A DNA stretch of 64,000 nt from Streptomyces sp. NBC_00094 (GTDB taxonomy: Bacteria; Actinomycetota; Actinomycetes; Streptomycetales; Streptomycetaceae), in the NCBI RefSeq assembly GCF_026343125.1, contig NZ_JAPEMB010000001.1, positions 682,001-746,000 on the forward strand, given 5' to 3'. Each line of letters opens with the position of its first letter. Within the stretch, counting starts at the first letter, position 1. Both the position numbers and the translations under genes were made by a program. The notes below the pieces were generated by a model. The model made no database searches, had not been told where the DNA came from, and saw only the letters and a list, made by a program, of their open reading frames with translations. This document shows, piece after piece, positions 16,270-24,651 of the stretch.

Positions 16270-17361
16270 TCAGGGCAGTCGGTGGTCTGCGTTCAGTACG
16301 GCACCGCGTTCGGGGCGGTACAGGTCGAAGCCCCGCGTGTCGCACTGCAGGCCGCCGACGATGCAGTGGTCGACCATGGCCTTGAGGGTGCGCTCCTCCC
16401 ACGCGTTGAAGAAGTCGTAGTGGAAGGAGTAGCCGCGGCCGCTGGCCAGGCGGACCTGGGACATGTCGCCGTTGACCGGCCATGCCATCTTGAACTCGAT
16501 CATCGGCAGGGCGACCGGGTGGGAGGCCGGGCACATGTTGTCGTTGGTGCCGGGCTTGACCACCGGGTAGGCCATGTGGCTCTTGTGGTCCGGGGTGTCG
16601 AGGTACAGGCCGTTCCAGCAACTGGGAGCCTGCATGCGCAGGTTGAGCTGGACGTCGGGCCGGCTCGGACAGCTCGCCGGGAAGTCGGTGTTGAAGAAGC
16701 TGTCACCGCATTCCCAGCCCTCGACGAAGCCCTTGTGGGCGCGGAACTCCTCGGCGCTCTGCATCGGGTTGCCGACGACGAACCGCAGACCCTTGGGGAA
16801 GGGCCGCACGCTCCGGTAGTCGGTGACGCCCGCCTTGTAGTAGATGACCTGCGGGCCGACGGGCAGGATCTTCTGATCGCCGTTGTACAGCGAGGGCATC
16901 CAGTAGGCGGAGGCGTCCGCGGGCGCCTTGCAGGTGGTGTTGCCCCCGTAGAGCGAGCCGGTGGTGCTGGCGGCGTTGGTGGAGGTGTTGCCCATGAACG
17001 TGTGGTCGTGGGACCTGCCGAACTGGCCCGGGTAGACGATCGGGTCGTCCGGCGCGGTGTGGGTGACGGCGCAGCCGGCCTGGAACTCGTGATGGTAGGC
17101 CGGGGGCGGGGTGGCGGTGGACGGTGTCACACCGGTGACCTGGGGTACGGCCGGGATGTAGCCGTCTCCGTCGGCGTCGTCGCCCGAGGCCTGGGTGGAC
17201 GCGGCCATGACGTGTCCGGTGTGAGCGCCGGCCGCGGCGGCGGGGGGCGAGGTGCCGTTGTCCGCGCCCGCGGCGGAGGCGATGGTGCCGATGCCGAGGG
17301 CGCCGGCGATGAGGGCCGTGCCGAGGAGGAGTGCGGGGAGCCGCTTCGGACTCGATCTCAT
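16270..17361 (-). CDS. Secreted DUF1996 protein
   Basis: A 363-residue exported protein. A signal peptide (MRSSPKRLPALLLGTALIAG, cleavage near ASA-AGA) is followed by a low-complexity Ala/Gly/Asp stretch to ~residue 85. The DUF1996 domain then runs to the end: HHEFQAGCAVTHTAPDDPIV, FGRSHDHTFMGNTS, YWMPSLYNGDQKILP and CWNGLYLDTPDHKSHMAYPV. Conserved His and Asp residues (SHDHTF, DHKSHM) and several cysteines suggest a metal-dependent, disulphide-stabilised extracellular fold. In Streptomyces and fungi such domains occur in secreted proteins with polysaccharide-active neighbours; no reaction is established. Its place between glycosidase genes fits that setting. Confidence 0.88.
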   Translation of the reverse strand: MRSSPKRLPALLLGTALIAGALGIGTIASAAGADNGTSPPAAAAGAHTGHVMAASTQASGDDADGDGYIPAVPQVTGVTPSTATPPPAYHHEFQAGCAVTHTAPDDPIVYPGQFGRSHDHTFMGNTSTNAASTTGSLYGGNTTCKAPADASAYWMPSLYNGDQKILPVGPQVIYYKAGVTDYRSVRPFPKGLRFVVGNPMQSAEEFRAHKGFVEGWECGDSFFNTDFPASCPSRPDVQLNLRMQAPSCWNGLYLDTPDHKSHMAYPVVKPGTNDNMCPASHPVALPMIEFKMAWPVNGDMSQVRLASGRGYSFHYDFFNAWEERTLKAMVDHCIVGGLQCDTRGFDLYRPERGAVLNADHRLP

Positions 17362-17446
17362 GGGGATCTCCTGCCCATGGGGGTGGTTTCGCGTGAACGC
17401 GAGGACGCCACGCGACTGGTGTGATGGATTCCCGTGCGGTGGTGCA

Positions 17447-17482
17447 GGGGTGGCGGGGTCCTGCTGCGGGCCCCGCCACCCC
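17447..17482 (-). terminator. Hairpin terminator after the CBM32 glycosidase gene
   Basis: GGGGTGGCGGGG (17447-17458) and CCCCGCCACCCC (17471-17482) form a perfect 12-bp stem with a 12-nt loop, beyond the stop of the reverse-strand gene at 17504. Confidence 0.65.
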
Positions 17483-17503
17483 CGTTCAGGGAATCCGGCG
17501 TCG

Positions 17504-19675
17504 TCAGCTGTAGACGCCGAACTCGTGGAGGGAGTAGCCCCACCCGGTGCCGCGCGCGGTGAGCTGGAGCTTGACGTACCGGGCGGTGGTGGCGGTCTCG
17601 ACGGTGTCGATGTCTCCGTTGCCCGTGGTGGTGGTGTGGACCGTCCGCCAGGTGTTCCCGTCGTCGGAGACCTGCACGTCGTAGGACTTGGCGTAGGCGG
17701 GGTCCCAGACGAGCTGCAGGGTGCGGATGGGCTTGGCCGAGCCGAGGTCGACCTGGATCCACTGCGGGTCGCTCCAGTCGCTGGCCCAGCGGGTGGTGGT
17801 GTTGCCGTCGGTGGCGTTGGAGGCGGGGCAGGGGCAGTCTCCGTAGGAGGCCTGGGCGGACGAGGCGGTGGTGGGCCTGTTCAGGGCGATGTTCGTGCCG
17901 GTGACGGGCGGGGCGACGACCTTGACGGACTTCGTCTCGATGCCGGCGTTGCCGCGGCCGTCCTCGGCCTGGATGTAGACCTTCCACACACCGAGCTTCT
18001 CGGGCGCGGTGACGGCGAAGGTGCCGTTGCCCAGGGAGCGGTACTGCGCGTCGACGAGGCGCTTGTCGCCGTTGGCGTAGTTCCCGCTGAGGTAGATCTT
18101 GGGGGTGACCTGGTCTCCTTCGGGGTCACGGATGTCGGCGCGGACCGTGAACTCACGGCCTGCCGGGGCCGCGGAGGCCGGGCTGACGGTCATGTTCGTG
18201 ATGACGGGCGGGGTGTTGTCACCCGCGGAGCCGGTGTACGCCTTCTTCACGGCGTAGTACGACAGTCGCTTCAGGCCGTCGGGCAGCAGGTTGAACCAGA
18301 CGCCGCCGAAGTCGTGCTCCAGGCCGTAGTGGAAGAGGGTGGCGCCGAGGGCGACGCCCTGGTGGCCGGTGACGCAGCCCCAGGCCTTGGTGTAGCCGTC
18401 GGCCTTCTGGACGTCGGTGGGCTCGTCGGGGATGCCGTTGACGTCGTCGGGGACCTCCCACTCGCCGGCGGGGCCGCCCTCGGTGATGATGTACGGCTTG
18501 TCGTAGCCGCCGTCGATCCAGTCCTGGCGCACCTTGCAGAGGTTGCCGTAGGAGTTCATCGAGTACAGGTCGAGGTCCGGGGCGTTGCGCTTGTAGTAGG
18601 GCCAGGCGCCGGTCCACGCGTCCGTGGAGGTGACGGGGTGGTCGGGGTCGATGGTGTGGATCTTCTTGGCGACGTCGTTGACGAAGGTCGTGTACGCGTT
18701 GCGCTGGGCCTCCAGCTCGGTGCCGCCGTAACAGTTCTGCAGGCCGAGGACGGACTCGTTGCCGACGTTCCACATCAGCGTCGCCGGGTGGGACTTGTAG
18801 GTGTCGACCCACTTGGCGAACTCGGTGAGCATGGTGTTCTTGTACGTCGTGTCGGTGACGTAGTTGACACACCCGCCGGCACCGGGGCCGCCGCCGGGCT
18901 GGAGCCAGAAGCCGTTGACGACCTTCAGCCCCTGGGCGGCCGCGGCGTCCAGCAGGGGCTTGCTGGAGGCATCCGTCCCCCAGGTCCGGACGGTGTTGAC
19001 GCCCATGGACTTCAGGTCCGGCATGTAGCGGGGAGCATCGGCCATCGCCGGGCCCCAGGTGAGGCCCTTCACCGTGTACGGCTGCCCGCCGACGGTCAGC
19101 TGCCAGTTGCCCTGCGAGCCGGTGATCCTGACCGCGCCCGCCGGCGGAGGATTGGTCCCGCCGTCGGTGCCGTAGACCTGGAACTCCCACAGGGAGTAGC
19201 CGTAGCCGCCGGAACGTGCGAGGCCCTGCATGCGGACGTACCGGCCCGAGCCGGAGACGGCGAGATCGTCCGTGCCGCCGTCGCCGCCCGACACGGCCTT
19301 CAGGGTCCGCCAGTCGGTGCCGTTGTCGGACGCCTGGATCTCGTACGCCTTGCCGTAGGCGCCCTCCCAGTTGAGCACGACGCGGCTCAGGTTCTTGCTC
19401 GCACCGAGATCGACCTGGATCCATTCGCCGTCTCGCCACTGGCTCGCCCACCGGGTACCGGTCAGGTTGCCGTCGACGGCGGCGCCGGCGGTGAACGCCT
19501 CACCCTCCTGGGAGGAGGCGGTGGCCGCCTTGCCCTGGGAGAGAAGCGTCTCCGCGGCCTGTGCCTGCGGGGACAGACTCAGGGTGAGCGAGGACGCCAG
19601 AAGGGCGCCGAGCGTCACGAGGGACATTCCGTTGCGCCCACGGGAACGAGTGGGCGCGGAGGGGGGACTGGACAC
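17504..19675 (-). CDS. Secreted glycoside hydrolase (clan GH-A barrel) with two CBM32/F5-8C domains
   Basis: A 723-residue exported enzyme. The start GTG 19675 has AGGAG eight bases upstream and leads into the signal peptide MSLVTLGALLASSLTLSLSP. Domain order: a discoidin/CBM32 module (~40-175, with the segment AAVDGNLTGTRWASQWRDGE), a TIM barrel (~195-520) starting VRITGSQGNWQLTVGGQPYT, and a second CBM32 at the C-terminus (~590-723, SNATDGNTTTRWASDW). Probable catalytic residues are the glutamates in WNVGNES (~306) and ITEGGPAGEW (~398), the spacing of a GH-A retaining enzyme. An Ig-like segment links barrel and last module. The exact GH family is not recognised. The N-terminal CBM32 is closely similar to that of the neighbour at 19875-22070. 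Confidence 0.8.
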   Translation of the reverse strand: MSSPPSAPTRSRGRNGMSLVTLGALLASSLTLSLSPQAQAAETLLSQGKAATASSQEGEAFTAGAAVDGNLTGTRWASQWRDGEWIQVDLGASKNLSRVVLNWEGAYGKAYEIQASDNGTDWRTLKAVSGGDGGTDDLAVSGSGRYVRMQGLARSGGYGYSLWEFQVYGTDGGTNPPPAGAVRITGSQGNWQLTVGGQPYTVKGLTWGPAMADAPRYMPDLKSMGVNTVRTWGTDASSKPLLDAAAAQGLKVVNGFWLQPGGGPGAGGCVNYVTDTTYKNTMLTEFAKWVDTYKSHPATLMWNVGNESVLGLQNCYGGTELEAQRNAYTTFVNDVAKKIHTIDPDHPVTSTDAWTGAWPYYKRNAPDLDLYSMNSYGNLCKVRQDWIDGGYDKPYIITEGGPAGEWEVPDDVNGIPDEPTDVQKADGYTKAWGCVTGHQGVALGATLFHYGLEHDFGGVWFNLLPDGLKRLSYYAVKKAYTGSAGDNTPPVITNMTVSPASAAPAGREFTVRADIRDPEGDQVTPKIYLSGNYANGDKRLVDAQYRSLGNGTFAVTAPEKLGVWKVYIQAEDGRGNAGIETKSVKVVAPPVTGTNIALNRPTTASSAQASYGDCPCPASNATDGNTTTRWASDWSDPQWIQVDLGSAKPIRTLQLVWDPAYAKSYDVQVSDDGNTWRTVHTTTTGNGDIDTVETATTARYVKLQLTARGTGWGYSLHEFGVYS

Positions 19676-19784
19676 GTGTGTGCTCCTGGCTGATTCATGA
19701 CGCCGGGCGCGTGGGGCCGGACCGTCGGACCGGCTCGCGTGCGGCGCCGCTTGTGGAGGGGGATGCACGGTCTTGTCGTGCGAG

Positions 19785-19831
19785 CCCTTCCGGGCCGGGC
19801 CGCGGGGACTTGAGCATCCGGCCCGGAAGGG
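19785..19831. terminator. Long hairpin between the two CBM32 genes
   Basis: CCCTTCCGGGCCGG (19785-19798) pairs perfectly with CCGGCCCGGAAGGG (19818-19831), with a 19-nt loop. It lies in the 199-bp gap upstream of the glycosidase and downstream of the beta-helix gene. Confidence 0.55.
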
Positions 19832-19840
19832 AATCGAGGG

Positions 19841-19864
19841 CCTCACCGCCGTACGGCGGTGAGG
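19841..19864 (-). terminator. Hairpin terminator after the beta-helix enzyme gene
   Basis: CCTCACCGCC-GTAC-GGCGGTGAGG, a perfect 10-bp stem with a tetraloop, begins ten bases after the stop of the reverse-strand gene. Confidence 0.75.
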
Positions 19865-19874
19865 CGAGGACGTC

Positions 19875-22070
19875 TCAGGGGAAGGAGACGACGGTGGACG
19901 GCACGGTCGAGGTGCCGGCGGGGATGGTGGACGCCCCGGTGTCGTTGATGACGTGGTTGTAGTGGCCCATGCCGCCGAGGGACACCACCAGGAGGCTGTG
20001 GAACTTCACCCCCGGCTTGACGGGTGCCTTGAAGCCGTGGTCCTGGACGATGGTCGGGTCCACGTTGTAGTTGCAGTAGCTGCCCAGGCCCCACGCCTCG
20101 TGGGTGTTCACCGAGTCGTCGACGCGGTAGGCGGCGTACCCCTTCGTGGTGCCGTTCTGGATGGCGGCCTGGTTGGGGGCGTCGTACGCCTTCTCGTTCT
20201 GGTAGAAGATCGTGCGGCCGCGCTCGCCGTACCACTCGACGTCGTACTTGTTGAAGTGCTCGACGAACAGGCCGGTGGCGAGCACGTCGTCGCCGTTCAC
20301 ACGGACGCCGTAGTCGGCGCGGTTGGTCTCCCAGCCCCAGCCCTCGCCGTGGTCGGCACGCCACACCCAGGTGTGGTCGATGATGGCGTCGTCACTGTTG
20401 ACGACCACGCTGGTGGTGGCCTTGCCGGCGCCGGCGCCGCCGATGCGGATGTACACGTCCTGCACGGTGGTGGGGTTGGCGGCGTGGTCCGCGCCGGAGT
20501 TCTGCGGTCCGAGCTCCAGCAGCGTCGGGGAGTTGACCGGTCCCGCGTCGATCAGGAAGCCGGCGAGGCGGACGCCGTCGACGTCGGCGACCTTCATCGC
20601 GGTGACGCCGTTGTCCGGGATGATCGTGGCGAGGCCGAGGCCGAGGACGATGGTGTTCGCCCGGTTCACGTGGATCGTCTGGTCGACGTGGTAGACGCCC
20701 GGGGTGAAGAGCAGGTGCAGGCCCTGCGCGAGCGCCTGGTTGATCGTGGCGGCGGTGGCACCCGGCTTGACCACGTAGAACTGGCTCAGCGGGACGGACT
20801 CGCCCTGCGGAGTGCCGTTGGCCCAGCTGGTGCCGCGGGCGTTGACGCGCTTGGCGGGCGCGAAGACCTTGTACTCGTTGCCGTCCAGGTAGAGGTAGGG
20901 CTTCTCACGGGAGATGGGGGTGGTGTCGAGCGTGGTGTAGCGGGGCTCGGGGAAGGAGGTGGCCGGAGCGCCCTCGACGCCGGAGAAGGTCTGGTTCCAC
21001 ACGCTGTTGGACCAGCCGCCGATGGAACTGTCCCGGGTGTACCACTGCTGCTGCGAGTAGTTGCCGACCTGGCCGTCGACCTTCGAGTCGGCTATGTAGC
21101 CGCCGCTGGCCCAGCCGTAACCGTTGGGGGCGAGGTTGAGGCCGCCCTTGACGTGCATGCGGCGGAAGGAGGATGCCTGGGAGACCGCCCACCGGTTGGT
21201 GCCGTTGACGGGGTTGAGCGTCAGGCCTTCGGCGCCGCGCCAGAAGTTCTGGGTGGCGTTGCCGTTGAACCAGCCGGCGTCGACGGTCACGTCACCGTTG
21301 ATGGTGGTGTCGCCCGGGCGCAGGCCGAGACCGGCTATCTGGGTGTAGAAGCCGATCTGCGCGTTCAGGCCGTTGTACGTGCCGGGCTTGAGGAGGAAGG
21401 CGTGGCGGCCGGCGCCGAACTGGGCCGACTCCTGCTCCTGGAAGACCTGGTCCAGTTTGGCCTGGATGTTCGGGGTGGACGGGTCGAGGACGTGGACGTT
21501 GGGGCCGAGGTCACCGCCGCCCGGGAGGGTCGGACCGCCGCCGTCGGTGGAGCCGTACACCTGGAACTCCCAGAGGGAGTAGCCGTATCCGGTGCCGCGG
21601 GTCAGACCGTTCATCCGGACGTAGCGGCCGGTGCCGGAGAGGGTGACGTCGTCGGTGCCGCCGTCGCCGCCGGTGACGGTCGTGACGGTCCGCCAGTCGG
21701 TGCCGTTCTCGGAGGCCTGGATCTGGTAGCTCTTGCCGTAGGCCCCCTCCCAGGTCAGGAGGGCGTGGCTGAGGGTGGCGCTCTGGCCGAGGTCCACCTG
21801 GACCCACTGGGCGTCGGTCCACTGGCTGGCCCAGCGGGTTCCGGTCAGGTTGCCGTCGACGGCGGCGGACGCGGCGTAGGCGGCCCCTTCCGTGGACGAG
21901 GCGGTGGCCGTCTTGCCCTGCGAGAGCAGGGTGGGTGCGGCGTGTGCGGTCGCCGCGGGGAGGACGGCGAGCAGGCCGCCGGCGAGCGAGGCGACGAGTG
22001 TGCCGACGGTGGCCCGTCTGGCGGCTGAAGCGGGGCGCCGGAAGGCCGGTGGGGACCCGACGGAGGACAT
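19875..22070 (-). CDS. Secreted CBM32 plus beta-helix polysaccharide enzyme
   Basis: A 731-residue exported protein. A signal peptide (to ~residue 45, ATAHA-APT) precedes a CBM32 domain (~45-190) and a long parallel beta-helix region (~200-731). Visible helix segments are PSTPNIQAKLDQVFQEQES, GDTTINGDVTVDAGWFNGN, LAQGLHLLFTPGVYHVDQTI, NSDDAIIDHTWVWRADHGEG and TGLFVEHFNKYDVEWYGERG. The fold recalls GH55 and related beta-1,3-glucanases and pectate-lyase-like proteins; acidic residues in DHTWVWRADHGEGW and VEWYGE could be catalytic. I am not sure of the family. A LacI-type palindrome (22103-22116) lies 33 bp upstream of the start and the LacI gene is divergent, so sugar-controlled expression is likely. 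Confidence 0.8.
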   Translation of the reverse strand: MSSVGSPPAFRRPASAARRATVGTLVASLAGGLLAVLPAATAHAAPTLLSQGKTATASSTEGAAYAASAAVDGNLTGTRWASQWTDAQWVQVDLGQSATLSHALLTWEGAYGKSYQIQASENGTDWRTVTTVTGGDGGTDDVTLSGTGRYVRMNGLTRGTGYGYSLWEFQVYGSTDGGGPTLPGGGDLGPNVHVLDPSTPNIQAKLDQVFQEQESAQFGAGRHAFLLKPGTYNGLNAQIGFYTQIAGLGLRPGDTTINGDVTVDAGWFNGNATQNFWRGAEGLTLNPVNGTNRWAVSQASSFRRMHVKGGLNLAPNGYGWASGGYIADSKVDGQVGNYSQQQWYTRDSSIGGWSNSVWNQTFSGVEGAPATSFPEPRYTTLDTTPISREKPYLYLDGNEYKVFAPAKRVNARGTSWANGTPQGESVPLSQFYVVKPGATAATINQALAQGLHLLFTPGVYHVDQTIHVNRANTIVLGLGLATIIPDNGVTAMKVADVDGVRLAGFLIDAGPVNSPTLLELGPQNSGADHAANPTTVQDVYIRIGGAGAGKATTSVVVNSDDAIIDHTWVWRADHGEGWGWETNRADYGVRVNGDDVLATGLFVEHFNKYDVEWYGERGRTIFYQNEKAYDAPNQAAIQNGTTKGYAAYRVDDSVNTHEAWGLGSYCNYNVDPTIVQDHGFKAPVKPGVKFHSLLVVSLGGMGHYNHVINDTGASTIPAGTSTVPSTVVSFP

Positions 22071-22102
22071 GGGGGCTCCTTGATGTACATGACGGAAACA
22101 TG

Positions 22103-22116
22103 GGAGAGCGCTCTCC
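22103..22116. promoter_or_regulatory. LacI-family operator palindrome
   Basis: GGAGAGCGCTCTCC is a perfect 14-bp palindrome with the central CG typical of LacI/GalR operators; Streptomyces CebR recognises the similar TGGGAGCGCTCCCA. It lies between the beta-helix gene (start 22070) and the divergent lacI gene (start 22285), so it can control either. Confidence 0.8.
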
Positions 22117-22284
22117 GAAACCTTGCCCGGCGCGCGTATTGACGGTCAAGCCATGCGACATGGCTTTTCTTTTGGCTTTCATTAAGTGGCGTCCGCATGT
22201 GGTGCGCGTCGACGCGGATCCGTACCACCACCGGACACACGGCCTCGATAAGGTGCGCACGTGGCGAATCGGGAGGGTGCGTAC

Positions 22285-23331
22285 GTGGGGAATCGAGGAC
22301 CGACGCTCGAGGACGTCGCACGTGAGGCGGGGGTCTCGCGGGCGACGGTGTCCCGGGTCGTCAACGGCGTGCGCAACGTGGCTCCCGACATCCAGCAGGC
22401 CGTACGCGCCGCGATCGCCCGCACCGGCTACACGCCCAATCAGGCCGCCCGGTCCCTGGTGACCCGTCGCACCGGCACGGTCGCCCTGGTGCTCTCCGCG
22501 ACCGGGAAGGCCTTCGCCGCCCGGGTGTTCTCCGACCCCTTCTTCGGGCGGGTGGTCGACGGCGTGCTCCCGGTCCTGCGCGAGCGGGCGATCCAACCGG
22601 TCATGCTGGTCGCGGAGTCGGAGCAGGCAAGGACCCAACTGGTGGAGTACCTGCGGCAGGGGGGCGCCGACGGCGCGCTCGTGGTCTCGCTCGACGCGGA
22701 CGACCCGCTGCCGGCGATGCTGGTGGCGGCCGGGCTCCCCACGGTGCTGTTCGGCCGCCCCCACGACGCGCCGCGGTGCGGCTTCGTCGACCTCGACAAC
22801 GCCGCGGGCGCCCGGCTGGCCGCCGAGCACCTGTGGGCCACGGGCCGGCGGCGACCGGCCGTCATCGCCGCACCGGTCACCGCCCCCACGGCGCGCGAAC
22901 GCCTCGACGGCTTCCGGGAGGCGTTCGCGGCCCGCGGGGTGACGTCCGTGCCCGTCGTACGGGGCCGGTTCACCGTCGACAGCGGCAGACGCGCCATGGC
23001 GAGACTGCTGCAGGACCACCCGGGGATCGACGCGGTGTTCGCCGCGAACGACCTGATGGCTCAGGGCGCCTGCCAGTACCTGTGCGAGCGGGGGGTGGCC
23101 GTCCCCGGCTCCGTGGCCGTGGTGGGCTTCGACGACTCGGTGGCCGCGCGGAGGGCGCGGCCGACGCTGACCACCGTGCGGCAGCCGGTGGAGCGGATGG
23201 CGGCCGCCATGGCCGGGCTCCTGGTCGAGGAGCTCGACGGCGGCCGGACCGGACGGGCCCCGGCCCCGAAGCCGTCCGAGCCCGCCTCGAAGGTGTTCGA
23301 GCCGGTGCTCGTCGTCCGCGAGTCCGCCTGA
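22285..23331 (+). CDS. LacI-family transcriptional regulator
   Basis: A 348-residue repressor. GTG 22285 is preferred because GGGAGG lies eight bases upstream; an in-frame GTG at 22261 would add eight residues. The helix-turn-helix reads TLEDVAREAGVSRATVSRVV, followed by the hinge TPNQAARSLVTRR and a periplasmic-binding-protein-like sensor domain ending in SVAVVGFDDSVAARRARPTL. Effectors of this family in Streptomyces are usually oligosaccharides. The palindrome at 22103-22116 is its obvious target, and the CBM32/beta-helix gene the obvious client. Whether it also acts on the two GH1 genes is unknown; I found no second full copy of the palindrome. Confidence 0.9.
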   Translation: MGNRGPTLEDVAREAGVSRATVSRVVNGVRNVAPDIQQAVRAAIARTGYTPNQAARSLVTRRTGTVALVLSATGKAFAARVFSDPFFGRVVDGVLPVLRERAIQPVMLVAESEQARTQLVEYLRQGGADGALVVSLDADDPLPAMLVAAGLPTVLFGRPHDAPRCGFVDLDNAAGARLAAEHLWATGRRRPAVIAAPVTAPTARERLDGFREAFAARGVTSVPVVRGRFTVDSGRRAMARLLQDHPGIDAVFAANDLMAQGACQYLCERGVAVPGSVAVVGFDDSVAARRARPTLTTVRQPVERMAAAMAGLLVEELDGGRTGRAPAPKPSEPASKVFEPVLVVRESA

Positions 23332-23349
23332 CCCCGCCGCCCCGGGGCG

Positions 23350-24513
23350 TCACGCCTCCAGGGCGTCCAGTGCGGCGAGTTGCCGCGTGAGGCGCTCGGC
23401 GGACCAGGAGTCGCGCGAGGCCGCGAGTTCCCCGTCGTAGGCCCGGGGGACGGCTTCCACACGCATGATGAGGGTGAGGTAGACCCGGTAGAGGGCGAGT
23501 CGTACCCGGGCGCCGGTGTCGATGGTCAGGCCGGGTGCGAGGGTGCGGTAGCCGGCCATGAGGTCGGGATCGTCCTCGGCCGAACCGAGCGGGTCGAGTC
23601 CGACGAGTTCGGCCAAGGGGTCGCCGAAGAAGGCGCGTTCGCCGTCGATGAGGCCGCCCAGGTGCCACGGGCCGGTCCCGGTCCGGGCGAGGACGATGTT
23701 GCCCTCCCAGGCGTCGAAGTGGACGAGCGCGGGGCGGCGGACCTCGGCGAGCCGCCGGCCGAAGCGTACGGGCAGGTCGGCGAGGAGCCCGGCCGGTACG
23801 GGCAGGGCCACCTCGAACCGGATCGCGTCGGCGAGGACGGCGTGCAGCATGGTGGTGAACGCGGAGGGCCAGTCGGGGCCGGAGAGGGCCGGTCGCGGGT
23901 AACCGTAGGCCGGTCCGGTGACGGTGGAGATCCGGGCCATGGACTCCCCCAGCCGGTGACGCAGCGCGGCGCGGTCGGCCGGGGTGAGCCGGTCGCGGGC
24001 GGCGTCCCAGGTGGTGCCGTCGACGTAGGTGAGGAGCAGCCATTCGGCAGGGGTTCCCGGGCCGGCGGGCTCGTGGTGGAGGACGGTGGGTACGCGGGCG
24101 CCCGCCCGGGCGGCGAGGCGGTGGAAGAGTGCCTCGGTGGCGAGGAGGTCCTGCTCGTGGGTGAGGGCGAGGGCGCTCGCCCGGGGGGCCGTCTTCAGCA
24201 CCAGCCGCCGCCCGTCGGCGAGTTCGAGCAGACGGGCGGAGTTGTAGAAGCCCCCGCTGAGGACGGTGTCCCGGACGACCGTCACCGGACCGAGCACGTG
24301 GCGCAGCCGGTCGGCGACGAGGTCTTCGGCGCCGGTGTCGGTGTCGGTGTCGGTGTCGTTGTCGGTGTCGTTGTCGGTGTCGTTGTCGGCGAACTCGCCT
24401 TCCTCGACCGCCTGCGGATCGCGGCCGGCGTCGTTGTCGGCGAGCTCGTCCGTGCCGTCGTCGGCGTCGTTGTCGGGCCCCTGGGGAAGGGACGGAACGG
24501 CGGTGTCGGCCAT
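23350..24513 (-). CDS. Aminoglycoside phosphotransferase-fold kinase
   Basis: A 387-residue APH/choline-kinase-like protein; ATG 24513 follows an AGGAGC site. After an acidic N-terminal tail (~75 residues) the kinase lobe runs VTVVRDTVLSGGFYNSARLL, RRLVLKTAP, the catalytic loop LVHFDAWEGNIVLA (~262-275) and the metal site LIDGERAFFGDP (~285). The H-F-D-x-W-x-G-N and I-D-x-E pattern is complete, so it should be active. The tail includes a run of Asp-Asn-Asp-Thr units encoded by a tandem repeat (24334-24389). Clients of this family range from antibiotics to sugars and small alcohols. Its position between lacI and a GH1-ABC operon hints at sugar phosphorylation, but that is only context. Confidence 0.85.
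   Translation of the reverse strand: MADTAVPSLPQGPDNDADDGTDELADNDAGRDPQAVEEGEFADNDTDNDTDNDTDTDTDTGAEDLVADRLRHVLGPVTVVRDTVLSGGFYNSARLLELADGRRLVLKTAPRASALALTHEQDLLATEALFHRLAARAGARVPTVLHHEPAGPGTPAEWLLLTYVDGTTWDAARDRLTPADRAALRHRLGESMARISTVTGPAYGYPRPALSGPDWPSAFTTMLHAVLADAIRFEVALPVPAGLLADLPVRFGRRLAEVRRPALVHFDAWEGNIVLARTGTGPWHLGGLIDGERAFFGDPLAELVGLDPLGSAEDDPDLMAGYRTLAPGLTIDTGARVRLALYRVYLTLIMRVEAVPRAYDGELAASRDSWSAERLTRQLAALDALEA
24334..24389. repeat. Tandem GTGTCG/GTTGTC microsatellite inside the kinase gene
   Basis: A 6-bp unit repeats about nine times with a GGTGTCGTTGTC 12-bp superperiod. It encodes alternating D-N-D-T and D-T residues. Six-base units keep the frame when copies are gained or lost. 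Confidence 0.8.
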
Positions 24514-24568
24514 GGGTCGCTCCTGTACGGGAAGCCTCGGACGGGGACGGTGGGGCGACGGCGGTGTT

Positions 24569-24625
24569 CTCCGGAAGGCCGCCGCGGCGAGGCGAACGCC
24601 TCGGTGCCGGGGCGGCCTTCCGGAG
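24569..24625 (-). terminator. Branched hairpin terminator after the GH1 gene
   Basis: CTCCGGAAGGCCGCC (24569-24583) pairs with GGCGGCCTTCCGGAG (24611-24625), and a smaller stem (GAGGCGAACGCCTC) sits inside. It lies 27 bp beyond the reverse-strand GH1 stop at 24652. Confidence 0.7.
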
Positions 24626-24651
24626 TCCACGAGGGCGCGCGGGCCGCCCGG

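Noticed and set aside
19875..22070. Adenylyl cyclase, a name sometimes attached to such proteins
   Set aside because: No cyclase domain is visible; the protein is a signal peptide, CBM32 and beta-helix.
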